From Mytilus trossulus (Eukaryota > Mollusca > Bivalvia > Mytilida > Mytilidae): a stretch of DNA of 64,000 nucleotides. The translations under genes were made by a program, and so were the position numbers. The DNA lies in contig NC_086378.1 in assembly GCF_036588685.1 (NCBI RefSeq), positions 14,673,578 to 14,737,577 on the forward strand. Reading direction: 5' to 3'. The notes below the pieces were generated by a model. It was not told the DNA's origin and made no database searches. It worked only from the letters and a program-made list of their open reading frames with translations. Below are positions 51,163-56,244 of the stretch, in pieces. How positions within the stretch are numbered: position 1 is the first letter of the stretch; each line of letters starts with the position of its first letter.

Positions 51163-52546
51163 TGATATGATTGCCTTTCAGAAAACTCTTCACAATAGTT
51201 GTTTCTATTTTATTTTACAATTGTTTTACCTTTTGTGTTTTTCACTGAAACAAATGTACATGTATGATGCAGGCCCTTTTATTTCTGAAATTTGTGTATT
51301 AAAATGATTTTACTTAATTATGATATAACAGCTTGGTCAACTTTCCTACAAACAAGGCCGCGTAGATGAAGCCTTGGCCTATTGTCTACATGATCTGAAG
51401 GTTACGAGAAGTGAGGTCGGTACCAATCACCCACGCACTGCCATTGTCCTTAATGAAATTGGACTTATTTACGACGACAAGAATGACGTCATGGCACCAC
51501 AGCTTTATGAAGCCGCTTTATCAATTTTCCTTGAAACGTACGGCAAGAATTTCCTCGGAACTGGAACAATACGGTATGCAATGAATTTATAATATTTTTG
51601 TACACTGTCCAAAAAAAGTTGATAGTATACAATCTTTTATATTATATGCTGTGTTCTTATAATATTGATATGAGGTAACAGATGGCGTTCCTATTTTTAT
51701 ACGTCTCTGGTTGTATTTTCGGATTAAATTATTATACAGTTTTTAGATGTGGAATTAGGTATGCACGAATAGAACTTATGAAACTTATGTACATATACTT
51801 TTTCCTCAAGAAAATTCTATAATTTGTCCAAATTAAGAAGTTTCCTTTTTTTTAATTGTTTGCCCGCCGACATGTTTTCCGTATGCAGCATGACCTATCT
51901 CGTGATATTTCGGTGATCGCAAAACGCAAGTGCGAATGAAGTCAAACGTAAACATCGATCTGTCATCAAGATAAACTATATCTTTTTTGAACCTGTCGTA
52001 CACGTGGTTACCTGAATATCCATGCTTCTTTGTTGATTGTTTACACACAGGTGACAACTGTTAAACTTCGACTTCAAAACACGACAATTAATTAGCTACC
52101 ATATTTTCACAACACTGACCGATTGAAATATTTTTGACAATTATACGCAATTTAAGCGAAAAAAACCCGATATATATGCACAGAAGACTAAGTTTATGAT
52201 ATATGTATGCATTGGTTTAAGAAACCGGCCACTCGTTTCATATGATTTTAAGATATGCTAGAATTTGTAATCAATGTATTTTGACTGACGAGTGTGACTA
52301 TTAGTTAATCTTACAATTTGTACTAAAATTAGACAAAAGAAATATTAATTGATTATGTTTCCAACTTTTTGTTTTAGGTACAATTTAGGAGCGTTATATT
52401 TTGGGACAAACCACTTTGCTAAATCCAAATACCAGTTTACCGAGTCCTACAGGGTATATGTGTTATTTCTCGGAGAGGATCACCCCGAGTCAAAAGCCGT
52501 AAAGCAGGCGCTGGACGCTGTTTCTGGTATGGCACCAGACGAATAG
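12717..52546 (+). CDS. Large STAND NTPase: myristoylation start, triple beta-module, Ig-like, malectin, FBA, DUF4062, NACHT, TPR (33 exons, 1981 aa)
   Basis: Thirty-three exons join with matching phases to 5946 nt (1981 residues plus TAG). Order by residue: MGSGGSRK (N-myristoylation consensus, then basic residues), acidic linker 9-117, three modules 150-224, 260-328 and 364-441, Ig-like about 466-556, malectin about 563-737, FBA 783-939, linker, DUF4062 from 1020 to about 1140, NTPase with Walker A GESGCGKS at 1284-1291 and Walker B IVFD ending at D1374, winged-helix-like region about 1510-1600, and TPRs about 1750-1975. The C-terminal half follows nephrocystin-3 and related DUF4062-NACHT-TPR proteins. 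Malectin and FBA domains elsewhere bind N-glycans. No signal peptide or membrane span is visible, so the protein should be cytosolic and lipid-anchored. Inference: a ligand-gated switch that senses exposed N-glycans. The N-terminal exon and 5' end are the least certain parts. Confidence 0.87.
12741..15141 (+). other. Intron 1
   Basis: It contains the hairpin element at 13330-13430 and a hairpin-family fragment at 14165-14230. A loose inverted pair around 14885-15005 (AGCATCACCCTTGGATTTCA versus GAGTGATGCTTGAAATCC) is also present. The rest shows nothing recognisable. Confidence 0.55.
13330..13430. mobile_element. Perfect-arm hairpin element
   Basis: The left arm has GGTTAGACAATACTCG then TGTTTTATGAAGATT and AAGCCC. 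The right arm has GGGCTTGAATCTTCATAAAACA then CGAGTATTGTCTGACC. The arms are about 45 bp with a centre of about 12 bp (AGGCGAAGCCGA). Confidence 0.78.
15142..15469 (+). CDS. STAND gene exon 2: charged linker
   Basis: It reads in frame from exon 1 (ATPTVLKGYRREISNVSL) and ends phase 1 at TCAG|GTACAG. The sequence is rich in Lys, Glu, Thr and Ser, with GDKKTEGDTQT-like wording. It is almost certainly disordered and would separate the lipid anchor from the folded modules. Confidence 0.75.
15470..16720 (+). other. Intron 2
   Basis: A dispersed repeat at about 16300-16610 matches 2140-2470 (TTTGACAGCTAGTACCACTT). The remainder is unremarkable A+T-rich sequence. Confidence 0.55.
16721..17989 (+). 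CDS. STAND gene exon 3: three tandem beta-rich modules and start of Ig-like stretch
   Basis: This single 1269-nt exon, the longest of the gene, follows a good acceptor (CTGTTTTACAG). Modules 2 and 3 align clearly: SGITLILCS...SINALYLIL...AKAISG...FSV...LCVSGPAGSRFGLWHN with AAIVILCS...VSSVYHLVI...SNAISG...FEV...LLASGPTGPCRYGVLSN. Module 1 (TALYLVSTTSN...WHYQVDEVGMLIAHC) is a more distant copy. I do not recognise the family. The tail (residues about 466-540, GSYSFKYIWKE...GHYLVRVFATRK) has the look of a bacterial-type Ig-like domain. It ends phase 1 at AGAA|GTATGT. Confidence 0.9.
17990..18370 (+). repeat. Tandem array starting at the exon 3 donor, 5 copies
   Basis: The unit is about 64-90 bp and begins with the donor hexamer GTATGT followed by TTTATCAAAATGTCATTTGAG. 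Copies start near 17990, 18080, 18160, 18223 and 18293. The first begins at the genuine donor dinucleotide; the rest are preceded by AAGATAC-like sequence rather than exon sequence. Confidence 0.8.
18441..20144. mobile_element. Non-autonomous DNA transposon in intron 3
   Basis: The ends are inverted: TGCCCGCGTCACACTGTCCC at the left, and GGGACAGTGTGACACGGGCA at the right (one mismatch). The element is about 1.7 kb, with runs of CATCGTGTAGCCTTCGTAAT-like text near the right end and an internal palindrome near 18600-18645. I see no transposase. Confidence 0.75.
20696..20869 (+). CDS. STAND gene exon 4: end of Ig-like stretch, start of malectin domain
   Basis: It completes the split Ser codon and reads SGEDVYIELTN, the last Ig-like strand. 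It continues with VMYALNVASPVYQDMNG, which matches the opening of malectin domains (A-x-N-x-G then a conserved Asp-x-x-Gly). It ends phase 1 at GAAATGG|GTGAGA. Confidence 0.87.
20870..21625 (+). other. Intron 4
   Basis: At 20940-21060 lies a fragment of a dispersed repeat (TTTGATAAGGGACTTTCCGT) also seen at 12440-12545 and 23290-23420. Nothing else is recognised. Confidence 0.5.
21626..21768 (+). CDS. STAND gene exon 5: malectin domain, middle
   Basis: It encodes DDGFLYSRARRAEQYNEF followed by HRFTYK, matching the LYQTxRY...F.Y segment that holds part of the glycan pocket in malectin. It ends phase 0 at TACAAG|GTATTT. Confidence 0.87.
21747..22560 (+). repeat. Decayed tandem array derived from the exon 5 donor, about 12 copies
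   Basis: The unit is about 45 bp: GACCACAGGTTTACTTACAA, then GGTTTGTATGATAAAACAAA. The first copy is the end of exon 5 and its donor. Later copies start near 22012, 22062, 22106, 22150, 22197, 22240, 22286, 22340, 22384, 22429 and 22475, with a weaker one near 22521. Several keep an ACAAGGT or ACAAGAT donor-like centre. A short piece of another dispersed repeat interrupts the array at 21870-21920. Confidence 0.82.
22853..22957 (+). CDS. STAND gene exon 6: malectin domain, core strands
   Basis: It reads VDDLPNGTFKLRLHLTQPTF then HLEVNGKDV, the pNGxYxVxLxF...FxVxVNGxxV core of malectin. The flanks are CTTCAG and AACCAG|GTTAGT. Phase 0 at both ends. Confidence 0.9.
22958..24445 (+). other. Intron 6
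   Basis: A dispersed repeat occupies about 23055-23420 (GTCAGGAGCCTGTGGTTGTG ... GTCAGGAATATGACAGTTGT). The rest holds nothing I recognise. Confidence 0.55.
24446..24581 (+). CDS. STAND gene exon 7: malectin domain, C-terminal strands
   Basis: It encodes LTAYHVDINVEITENCLLIQ then SRSGSDVYKNS. This matches the late malectin strands (I-x-V-x-x-G-x-L-x-I). It ends phase 1 at TTCCG|GTAGGT. Confidence 0.85.
24745..24885. mobile_element. Hairpin element in intron 7
   Basis: Inverted arms of about 60 bp meet at AACATTGACAATGTT. TCATAACCTCGTTAACATTG on the left pairs with CAATGTTAACAAGGTTATGA on the right, and AACTAAAAGTATAACA pairs with TGTTATTCTTTTAGTT. Confidence 0.75.
24886..26252 (+). other. 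Remainder of intron 7
   Basis: It contains pieces of the mussel-type repeat TATAATCCTGGTACTCTTGA near 24975 and a 17-base C tract near 26062. A segment at 25540-25690 has repeat-like wording. No exon is seen. Confidence 0.45.
26253..26446 (+). CDS. STAND gene exon 8: malectin end, charged helix, FBA start
   Basis: DYMYAFALLDN matches the final malectin strand. A charged helix (ESQLKEEEQEKHKLADKALP) follows. The exon closes with WSPNLLKNASGE, the classic opening of an FBA domain (NLLxNxxGE). It ends phase 0 at GAG|GTATGG. Confidence 0.9.
26447..27375 (+). other. Intron 8
   Basis: Near 26480-26540 there is a scrap of a dispersed repeat (CATCACGAGCCCAGTAGTTA). No other feature is seen. Confidence 0.45.
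27376..27549 (+). CDS. STAND gene exon 9: FBA domain, first half
   Basis: It encodes KHWNVSGDIRV, then ACFRTSFMWSEKYQEVNLLD and HLTAEYLDSAPDIQ. These match the FBA core (W.V..., CFxxSFxWxxKxQxIDLxxEGxWxxLLD). Both ends are phase 0. Confidence 0.92.
27550..28051 (+). other. Intron 9
   Basis: A+T-rich; nothing recognised. Confidence 0.4.
28052..28132 (+). CDS. STAND gene exon 10: FBA domain, middle
   Basis: VSEWYKQGHCSGGFYCFTAQ then LMSDDGQ, matching V.DWY....C.G.YxLxxxLLS of the FBA domain. It is a short exon (27 codons), found by domain continuity with good splice sites on both sides. Confidence 0.92.
28133..29628 (+). other. Intron 10
   Basis: The only structured part I see is the inverted repeat at 29430-29545. 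A short open frame at 28789-28995 has no recognisable content. Confidence 0.45.
29430..29545. repeat. Inverted repeat just upstream of exon 11
   Basis: The left arm CCGACGGAATCAATTGGTCA...TGATGGTCG and the right arm CGACCATCA...CACCAATTGATGCCGTCGG pair over about 35 bp with a few mismatches. The loop of about 45 bp is relatively G+C-rich. It ends 84 bp before the exon 11 acceptor. Confidence 0.75.
29629..29749 (+). CDS. STAND gene exon 11: FBA domain, second half
   Basis: VIKEFTTGELGS then WTEASVTFSGYGPGVRIVTF, matching the W.E.S.TF.DYGPGVRFV.F signature of FBXO2/FBXO6-type FBA domains. It ends phase 1 at AAAG|GTATGT. Confidence 0.93.
29750..31710 (+). other. Intron 11
   Basis: It contains a mussel-type repeat scrap at 30040-30100. 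An element at about 30535-30735 reads, on the minus strand, GCACGTTAAAGACACCCTTG (short interspersed-element-like). A degenerate 25-bp tandem run (GGTTCAGACTAGGTC-like) lies at 30812-31050, and a repeat fragment at 31275-31340. Confidence 0.5.
31711..31826 (+). CDS. STAND gene exon 12: FBA domain end
   Basis: GKDDKYWQGYFGPYISAAGI then RVKKE, matching the GxDxxYWxGWFGxxxxxSxV ending of FBA. The rest is a charged linker. It ends phase 0 at CAG|GTATTG. Confidence 0.93.
31827..33231 (+). other. Intron 12
   Basis: A long mussel-type repeat fills about 32450-32765. It starts at TAGTCAGCACTTCGGTGTTG and ends at GACGAAACGCGCGTCTGGTG and the following bases. The rest is unremarkable. Confidence 0.55.
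33232..33328 (+). CDS. STAND gene exon 13: linker
   Basis: TDVTNKRSSLEKMVTNILTS then NQSMFEDLVEDE. A helical linker joining FBA and DUF4062; no domain recognised. It ends phase 1 at GAAA|GTAAGT. Confidence 0.82.
33329..34204 (+). other. Intron 13 with a tandem duplication
   Basis: At about 33970-34110 a unit of about 70 bp occurs twice in tandem (ATCATTGAACAATTGTCCTTCG and ATCATTGCACAATTGTACTTCG mark the pair). It ends about 100 bp before exon 14. Confidence 0.6.
34205..34380 (+). CDS. STAND gene exon 14: start of DUF4062
   Basis: After a basic stretch (GWKGGKKQTHKKR) it reads EIRVFVSSTFRDFTMEREAI, the hallmark opening of DUF4062 as found in nephrocystin-3 and related STAND proteins. It ends phase 0 at GAGAG|GTGAGT. 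Confidence 0.94.
34381..35364 (+). other. Intron 14
   Basis: Nothing recognised beyond short A-rich runs. Confidence 0.4.
35365..35478 (+). CDS. STAND gene exon 15: DUF4062 (with GC donor)
   Basis: INRLCVDRGVFFTYVDLRWG then ITTEQTNDGKTIAICLQE, matching VDLRWGIT and the ICLxEI helix of DUF4062. The exon must end after GAG to join IDRCRPYF, but the next bases are GCAAGT. The intron is thus GC-AG with an otherwise consensus donor. Confidence 0.92.
35458..35765 (+). repeat. 34-bp tandem array spanning the exon 15 GC donor, 7-8 copies
   Basis: Seven near-identical 34-bp units run 35458-35695, each with TATGTTTACAAGAGGCAAGT (minor variants). The first straddles the real exon end; the others lie in the intron. 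A degenerate eighth unit at about 35731-35765 reads ACAAGAGGTATGT, with a GT donor in place of GC. Confidence 0.92.
35766..36266 (+). other. Rest of intron 15
   Basis: A+T-rich; only further weak echoes of the 34-bp unit near 35766-35790. Confidence 0.4.
36267..36437 (+). CDS. STAND gene exon 16: DUF4062 end
   Basis: IDRCRPYFICLMGDRFGWSQ matches the EI.RCRPYFIGLLG.RYGW signature. The exon ends NTSVTQ, phase 0, before GTCAGT. Confidence 0.94.
36438..37588 (+). other. Intron 16
   Basis: Mussel-type repeat pieces lie at 36830-36920 (GAGACATGTATTGTCGAAAT), 37060-37150 (inverted orientation) and 37340-37420 (GTAGACGAAACGAGCGTCC). Confidence 0.55.
37589..37699 (+). CDS. STAND gene exon 17: DUF4062-NACHT linker
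   Basis: LEIFHGVLNNPDEVKDKCFF then YLRNLPSQDEVPPELYK. The conserved (S/T)(V/I)T.LEI.HGVL segment and the FYLR(N/D) strand of this protein class are both visible across the exon 16-17 join. Confidence 0.93.
37700..38174 (+). other. Intron 17
   Basis: Nothing recognised. Confidence 0.4.
38175..38303 (+). CDS. STAND gene exon 18
   Basis: RLVSESEWHKQQQEYLKSLI then QKNPKISVKKFNKADEVSEL. Helical stretch leading to the NTPase, continuous in phase 0 with its neighbours. Confidence 0.9.
38545..38740 (+). CDS. STAND gene exon 19: NTPase entry, first half of Walker A
   Basis: It includes EQQGEAHAAFASQRCRVYIG, the region before the P-loop in NACHT proteins of this class. It ends QPFIILGES, the first three residues of the Walker A motif. 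It ends phase 1 before GTAACA. Confidence 0.92.
38697..38835 (+). repeat. Duplication of exon 19 end into intron 19 (2-3 copies)
   Basis: CAGAATATATCACAACCATT occurs in the exon at 38701 and again at about 38757 and 38815. The second copy carries on through an equivalent of the whole exon end (GAGAATCAG) but is followed by ATAATA instead of a donor. The third is partial. Confidence 0.85.
39345..39474 (+). CDS. STAND gene exon 20: Walker A completion
   Basis: GCGKSALVANWAKQVEDAEK follows exon 19's GES, giving GESGCGKS. It then reads FLHFIGSSADSAHY, typical of the strand and loop after the P-loop in this class. It ends phase 2 (AG) before GTATAT. Confidence 0.95.
39475..41688 (+). other. Intron 20, repeat-rich
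   Basis: A direct pair of about 65 bp occurs at 39635-39705 and 40670-40740 (ACATGTTACATATGACACAT / ACATGTTACATATGACATAT). Inverted mussel-type repeat pieces lie at 40320-40420 and 40590-40660. A possible retroelement scrap is at 41080-41200. Confidence 0.5.
41080..41205 (+). pseudogene. Possible fragment of a reverse-transcriptase-type element
   Basis: The frame reads TRIPHSKLKGKLKKLVYEVD. IPHxxLKxRLK is wording I associate with Penelope-like or other reverse transcriptase proteins common in bivalves. It is too short and degenerate to be sure. Confidence 0.3.
41689..41858 (+). CDS. STAND gene exon 21: Walker B
   Basis: It contains TKCVIVFDAVNQLDDGSG, a hydrophobic strand ending in Asp with the NQL-D-D follow-up typical of NACHT/STAND NTPases. 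It ends phase 1 at GGCG|GTACGT. Confidence 0.95.
41859..42710 (+). other. Intron 21
   Basis: A repeat piece at about 42570-42650 (AATTGCCACAAAGACAACTA) belongs to the 660-800 family. Otherwise nothing. Confidence 0.5.
42711..42793 (+). CDS. STAND gene exon 22: NTPase core
   Basis: STEHDLLWIPSEIPPNVFLL then ISTLPGR, matching LxWLPxxxPxxVxLLxSTLPG, the sensor-type strand of this NTPase class. Confidence 0.94.
42794..43354 (+). other. Intron 22
   Basis: Nothing recognised. Confidence 0.4.
43355..43549 (+). CDS. STAND gene exon 23: NACHT helical lid
   Basis: PLQESQKMQIITDYLEGIYG then KTLTKEQKEMII, and QTSNPLYLKSLLDE. The (S/T)NPLYLK..L(D/E)E segment is conserved in nephrocystin-3-like STAND proteins. 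Confidence 0.94.
43550..43995 (+). other. Intron 23
   Basis: A small direct pair (TTCCAGCTTTTT at about 43584 and 43612) sits just after the donor; nothing else. Confidence 0.4.
43996..44129 (+). CDS. STAND gene exon 24
   Basis: VRMFGSFRTLTNKISEYLSA then SPQDLFAKILERLEEEFEKG. End of the NACHT lid and approach to the winged-helix-like region. It ends phase 2 at CCAAG|GTATTT. Confidence 0.93.
44130..44788 (+). other. Intron 24, with inverted repeat piece and decoy acceptor
   Basis: 44310-44410 is an inverted piece of the dispersed family with CACTGTCCCATGTAAGGGAC. At 44711-44727 CTTGTTTTACAGAAAAG duplicates the true acceptor context at 44777-44793. Confidence 0.7.
44789..44873 (+). CDS. STAND gene exon 25: winged-helix-like segment
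   Basis: KDLVRDATTALWCSNRGMSE then SELVELLD, matching the aLWaSRrGLsExELlelL pattern found after the NTPase in this class. The acceptor is CTTGTTTTACAG. Confidence 0.93.
45157..45354 (+). CDS. STAND gene exon 26: winged-helix-like segment, second half
   Basis: IPSAIWSPFYISLYENLVNR, then LNFFHDHLRQAVERKYIPT, matching the F.H..LR.AV..RY signature. The end (LCLADFHAAK) starts the helical-repeat region. Confidence 0.94.
45355..46284 (+). other. Intron 26
   Basis: A minus-strand frame at 45880-46137 has no recognisable content. Nothing else found. Confidence 0.4.
46285..46422 (+). CDS. STAND gene exon 27: helical repeats
   Basis: VEELPFLLTKAGQLDRLKET then ITDLEVFYRL. ELPxxLxxAGxxxxLxxxIxDLxVF is usual just before the TPRs of nephrocystin-3-like proteins. 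Phase 0. Confidence 0.93.
46423..47134 (+). other. Intron 27
   Basis: An inverted mussel-type repeat piece lies at 46885-46975 (GCGCATTTCTACAATACATG). Otherwise nothing. Confidence 0.5.
47135..47238 (+). CDS. STAND gene exon 28
   Basis: LGGFDLSEEAYMSKVQKIPK then EDIMQNSTYFCKLY. Ends phase 2 at ACAG|GTAAAG. Confidence 0.9.
47239..48643 (+). other. Intron 28
   Basis: It holds the transposon-like stretch at 47663-48240. The flanks have no recognised feature. Confidence 0.45.
47663..48240. mobile_element. Possible non-autonomous DNA transposon
   Basis: The left end TTAATGCGGCGTTCACACATT resembles the reverse complement of the right end AACGTGTGACCCTAGCTTAA. The interior is richer in G+C than its surroundings, with TCGGAT- and GTCAGA-type words. 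Ends are imperfect and no target duplication was confirmed. Confidence 0.45.
48644..48815 (+). CDS. STAND gene exon 29: first TPR
   Basis: RLGNFFLIIGIMEAAKKIFK then TLIKQLELNYGESHGTVVYN. A helix pair with the TPR pattern (small residue, then A..xF) precedes a loop unusual in its Tyr, His and Trp content. It ends phase 0. Confidence 0.9.
48816..49438 (+). other. Intron 29
   Basis: Nothing recognised. Confidence 0.4.
49439..49558 (+). CDS. STAND gene exon 30: TPR
   Basis: GLHELGTVYSKLGEYDKAVR then VYIDAINRQNR. A canonical TPR (L.xLGxxYxxxGxYdkAxxxYxxAI). Confidence 0.95.
49789..50046. mobile_element. MITE with about 60-bp inverted ends in intron 30
   Basis: The left end GATTTCATTGATTGTGTAAG, then GGTTAGCTTGCTTGTTAGCTGAA, is inverted at the right end as TTCAGCTAACAAGCAAGCTAACC and CTACACACTCAATGAAATC. 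The inner parts are also complementary (AGTCTAGTCTTGCAGACAAA versus TGTCGGACTAGTCTACTCC). Confidence 0.85.
50215..50361 (+). CDS. STAND gene exon 31: TPR
   Basis: LCEGLLGLSTVYIQKEDMLE then AKKLMLRALELATFVLGKKH. A TPR of the kinesin-light-chain type with the G-(K/D)-x-H ending. Ends phase 0 at AGG|GTACGT. Confidence 0.94.
50362..51331 (+). other. Intron 31
   Basis: A repeat of mussel type lies at about 50690-50990 (CGCGAAAAAATCCGACCTTC, ending AATCAATCAATC). It opens with GACCGAGTGGTT, which resembles a tRNA A-box, so a SINE is possible. A run of about 30 A lies at 51129-51158. Confidence 0.45.
51332..51573 (+). CDS. STAND gene exon 32: TPRs
   Basis: LGQLSYKQGRVDEALAYCLH, then GTNHPRTAIVLNEIGLIYDD and PQLYEAALSIFLETYGKN. 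Two 42-residue TPRs. It ends phase 2 at ATACG|GTATGC. Confidence 0.95.
51574..52377 (+). other. Intron 32
   Basis: Nothing recognised. Confidence 0.4.
52378..52546 (+). CDS. STAND gene terminal exon 33: last TPR and stop
   Basis: YNLGALYFGTNHFAKSKYQF then TESYRVYVLFLGEDHPESKA, a last TPR with GEDHP. It ends GMAPDE and TAG 52544-52546. Confidence 0.95.
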
Positions 52547-52695
52547 AGTAAACCTAAATACGTGATTTTGTAGATTATAACACTCTGCATTATTTATTAG
52601 CGATATCTGTACATATATTCTACGAACAAAAAACAATTCTTATTCATGAACAATCGAGTACATTATTCTTTAAATAGGCCAAAAAATAATCTAAA

Positions 52696-52701
52696 AATAA
52701 A
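52696..52701 (+). terminator. First candidate polyadenylation signal of the STAND gene
   Basis: AATAAA 150 nt after the stop codon. Other candidates lie further on, so the true end is unknown. Confidence 0.4.
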
Positions 52702-53384
52702 TAGTTAATGAAACTAACTTTTGGCAGTCAACAGTATTCATTAAACAGACAGCAGCAATCACAAATTTCAAGGAATATTTTATTCAATGCGTATTATACC
52801 TGTATAGACTTTCATTTAATTTAAAAGACAAGTAACATAGGAGTTTATATTTGTTTTATCTTTCATCCTTGTTCTAGTGTAAAACACTAATACTATACTA
52901 CTGCCTCATAGAGGCGGGGTATATAGTGATGCACATTTCGTCTGTCCGTTCCATCATTGTCCTTATACATGATCATAATACCACTTTTACAATCTTAAGA
53001 ACTGTGCACTTATTTCTTTTGTTTATTTCATTATTTTAACTAAAATCTGTTTCAAATTTTAACATTTTGAGATTGGCTGTAAACTAAAGTTTGACACCAA
53101 CTGATCAAGAGTTATGCAGTGAGTTAGGTTTTAGCGAGACAATTTTTTTTAAAGTTTCTTTATAATCCGAGCCCGGATAGATGTTTGCACTTCAAGACAT
53201 TGATCACCGAAAATAAGTTTTACGGGTTATTTTTCAAGGAACTGATCTTTCAAATATTTGTTAAAAGAAACACTTTGTTGTGTTTCGTTGGTTATTGGAA
53301 AGTCTAATATTTTCAAATTTTGAAATGCACAATTGTAATTATCATTGTATTTATCACTTTTAACCGAAGCTACACAACAAAGCC

Positions 53385-54225
53385 ACCGTGTATCATCGTA
53401 CAGCGGATATAGGTACTAACCAAGCGGGCATGATCGATTTTGTACTGACACGGTAACGAAAATCTTTGTTTTGTTTAATCAACACTCAGTGTACATTTCT
53501 CAACATCTGAAATTCATGCTCCAAAAAAATTTTCGCATCGATTTTTCCTATTTATAAGACACATCTTATATTCTAATAAGAACAATCGACTTTTAAATGT
53601 GCAAATAATTGTGAATGTCAACACCAACTTTCCATGTCGATACAATTGTCGAGACATTTACATGTTTTACCTAAAAAAAAGCTAATACAGCGCTAAAGTA
53701 AACGTTACCAATTATAAACCTACCTGTGATTACTCATTCTTTGAAACTTTTTTGGGTAATAAACGAATATGAAAATTTAGTTTTTGTGTACGGTGTACTG
53801 CAACTTAACTATGCACGTACAGAAAGATTTATGTGGTCAGCTAAACACCGTACGCAACGCTTCTTTTCGGAATAAAATATCGAACAATATATATGCATAA
53901 AAGATTTCAATGTCAATTATTGGTACAACTATACTTATTACACACGCATAGTGGTCTTCTATCAGAAAGAGTGGCAATGAATATAGAATTATACCGGATG
54001 AATCGAGTGCCAACTTCTGTGACAAGTATTTGGACATGTTTTTAGTAATTGTTCTTGTTTTGGAAAAATAATGAGACATCTCTAATCATCAATCTACGAC
54101 CACATCATTTCTTGAAACAAAAGTTATGTTTAGATTGAGGTACACATTGATCTTATGTGAACAAAACAAAGATTTTCGTTACCGTGTGAAGTTAAAATTG
54201 ATTTTCCGCTGTACTGATGCTACAT
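53385..54225. mobile_element. Inverted-repeat-bounded element 0.85 kb downstream of the STAND gene
   Basis: The left end has ATCATCGTACAGCGG and ACGGTAACGAAAATCTTTGT. The right end has ACAAAGATTTTCGTTACCGT and CCGCTGTACTGATG. The arms are about 85 bp. No transposase is seen. It may lie within a long 3' untranslated region. Confidence 0.75.
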
Positions 54226-54429
54226 GTACATAATATGCAAAATAATAATACACCATGCAGTTACATATTATTGTATGTTCTAATGTATTTTCATGAAAGT
54301 AATGGTGCAAACAGAAGCAGTTTGTGATATAGATATTATTATACAAACTTTAATATTGAATGTATATGTTAACATATTATATAATTATTAGTTACTTGTT
54401 AGTATTAAATATTTTTATCTAAAGTATTG

Positions 54430-56240
54430 TATCATACTTATTTATTGTGAGCCGAGTTGTAACGTTAGTGAAACTTTTTGCTAATACTAATTAAGTAAAG
54501 CCGTCCATGTATCTGGACGTCGACATCTCGAATTCTTTTAAAGTGACTGTTTGTTATCAATATCTAATATAGGATTTGCATTTTATCAATGAACTTTATA
54601 ATATTTTTAAGTGGAAAATAAAAATCCCCCAAAACGGTTTACCCTCAAGTTTTTTATAAGGGTTAAAGTTTCTTGGATTTCATTCAAGATTACTTGAGAA
54701 ACGATAGGAAAATACATGCATAGCCATCCTTTTTAAGCATTTTTCATGAAACCTGATATAGGATTTGAAAATGCCGCAGACCAATATCAGTTCATTTTGA
54801 GATCACTATGCCAAGGTCATAAAAGCAAATGGTACACTTGAGTTGGGACATAACTTCGATTTCCATATGATATATTTAATACTCGTCCAAGATTGTTATA
54901 TTAACGCCACAAAAACCAATAAGCCTATAATTGATTTACAAGTGGCAAAGTCACAGTTACAACAGCAATCGATAAACTGCAAATGGGCTAAAATTTGAGT
55001 TTGCAAATGATTTCTTTTGAACCATATTTTCAATCAACCTTCAAACCTGCCGTTTAGAAAGAACATGATCCCTTTTGATTTTGATGTTCGTACGTCTAAG
55101 ATCACGGTCACCATGTCTATCAATTAACTGATGTTTACCTTAAACATATCGTTTTGAGGTCAATGGGCTAGAGTCAAAGTAGCAAGAAATAGACAGAAAT
55201 TCGGGAAACCCTTTGGGTTTGGGAAAATATATTTTGATCCGTGCATCCAAACAATTTTGTTTGATGAAGGCCCTTGAAAATGATTTTTGGGTGAAGCTTT
55301 GTTTCTCGACAATGACTTTTGGATATGAAATCAGATCTCAATGATCAACGTTGAAGGCCGTACGGTGACATGCAATTGATTACATCTTTGTCTTTTGTTT
55401 TTAGAGGAAAGGCCATGTTCTGTCTGATCCCAGGGATGACAGTTAGTTTCACCGGTTGAATACAACATGCATAAAAAAGCGCAAAGTTCTGCAATCACAT
55501 CTTTAACAAAAAAAAAACAAAAAAAAACAACATTTAGTAATTTTAAAAACACATATGAAGTAAAAAGTACAAGTTTCAATACAATGTAAAAAAAAATGTT
55601 CACAAATATTCATGACGCAAATGGCGTTCCATAGAATAATTTAATAAAAAAAATGGGATATTTTACAAAGCATTAACATTTTTTTAGAGGGCAATACAGG
55701 CAAAATACTTACACAAATAGAAATTGGTTTATTATAAAATTTATTTAACTTGCTTAAATGCCCTAAAATTTATACAATGTAAGATAATCAAAATCTAATG
55801 TTTGCAACGTCTTTTCAGTACAATTAATTCTAATCGTCACAGAAATTACTATGAAACAAATGATTCATCTCAAATTTTACATAATAATACTAAAAAAGCA
55901 TGACTTGCAGTGTGGTGGACAAAAATACGACAAAACTTGACCCAAAGTTCTCAAGCGAGCAATCATGCGTTATGTTGATAAAGGGAGATCATCACATAAA
56001 AAGTATCTATGGACAGCAAGTTAAAATTGTTCCAGAACAATAAAGTATTTTTATTTTGTGATTTGTCATTTTCATCTCTTGGAAACGGCTTAATTCCAGA
56101 ATCACTTTTTGCCTGTACTTATTTCAATAAACGTTTTTATAAATATTTTTTTCTGCAGACAAATTATTATTATTTACTCTGTTTGAGAAAAGTATGATCA
56201 AGACTTTCCATAAATTGTCCCGATAAACAATCTCACAAAT
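54430..56240. other. Spacer, no gene recognised
   Basis: Only A+T-rich sequence, short A runs (55505-55530) and short frames without recognisable content. Confidence 0.4.
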
Positions 56241-56244
56241 ATTT

